DNA from: Atrina japonica | Taxonomy: Eukaryota > Mollusca > Bivalvia > Pterioida > Pinnidae | NCBI GenBank assembly: GCA_030159075.1 | Contig: BROG01000394.1 | Coordinates: 121,001-185,000, forward strand | DNA: 64,000 nt | Reading direction: 5' to 3' | Content: more model-generated notes on this DNA | What the model was told of the DNA's origin: nothing | The model's database searches: none | The model's input: only the letters and a program-made list of their open reading frames with translations | How positions within the stretch are numbered: position 1 is the first letter of the stretch | The DNA's letters: not shown here

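Overview
This is animal nuclear DNA. It is AT-rich, has GT-AG introns, short conserved exons and many small interspersed repeats, and no bacterial-style gene packing. The density of short inverted-repeat elements, tRNA-derived SINEs and minisatellites suggests a marine invertebrate. A mollusc, probably a bivalve, is my best guess, but that is inference.

One gene dominates the window. Thirty-three coding exons on the + strand (20841 to 62424) join in phase at every junction into 1,209 codons. They read as TTC21B/IFT139, the tetratricopeptide-repeat subunit of the intraflagellar transport A (IFT-A) complex that drives retrograde transport in cilia. The human protein has about 1,316 residues, so only about the last 100 codons lie beyond the right edge. 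The start is a strong-context ATG at 20841. About 420 bp upstream, on the - strand, there is an ATG with a short open exon and a perfect splice donor. It suggests a second gene transcribed head-to-head from a shared promoter.

Layout: 1-20365 holds no gene I can identify beyond that divergent exon. It contains SINEs, at least seven copies of an ~90-bp TTAA-ended inverted-repeat element, and minisatellites (5.86-6.5 kb, 12.88-14.6 kb, 17.6-17.96 kb). From 20418 to 20840 is the putative bidirectional promoter. From 20841 to 64000 is TTC21B; its introns carry the same SINE and MITE families, a pogo/Tigger-like transposon remnant (42.9-44.25 kb), two zinc-finger-like transposon remnants, fold-back elements and long tandem arrays.

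The most unusual observation is how the tandem repeats relate to the splice sites. After exons 5, 10, 11 and 28 the repeat unit contains the end of the exon plus its 5' splice donor. Before exon 15 the unit contains the 3' splice acceptor plus the first exon bases. After exons 12 and 33 the array starts at the donor itself. Exon 5 is followed by ten exact 55-bp units, each with an intact donor. The exon 10 array has about 21 units of 50 bp whose donors have been erased. In the junctions I read through, an outer copy gives an early stop or a frameshift, so only the exon-proximal site keeps the protein intact.
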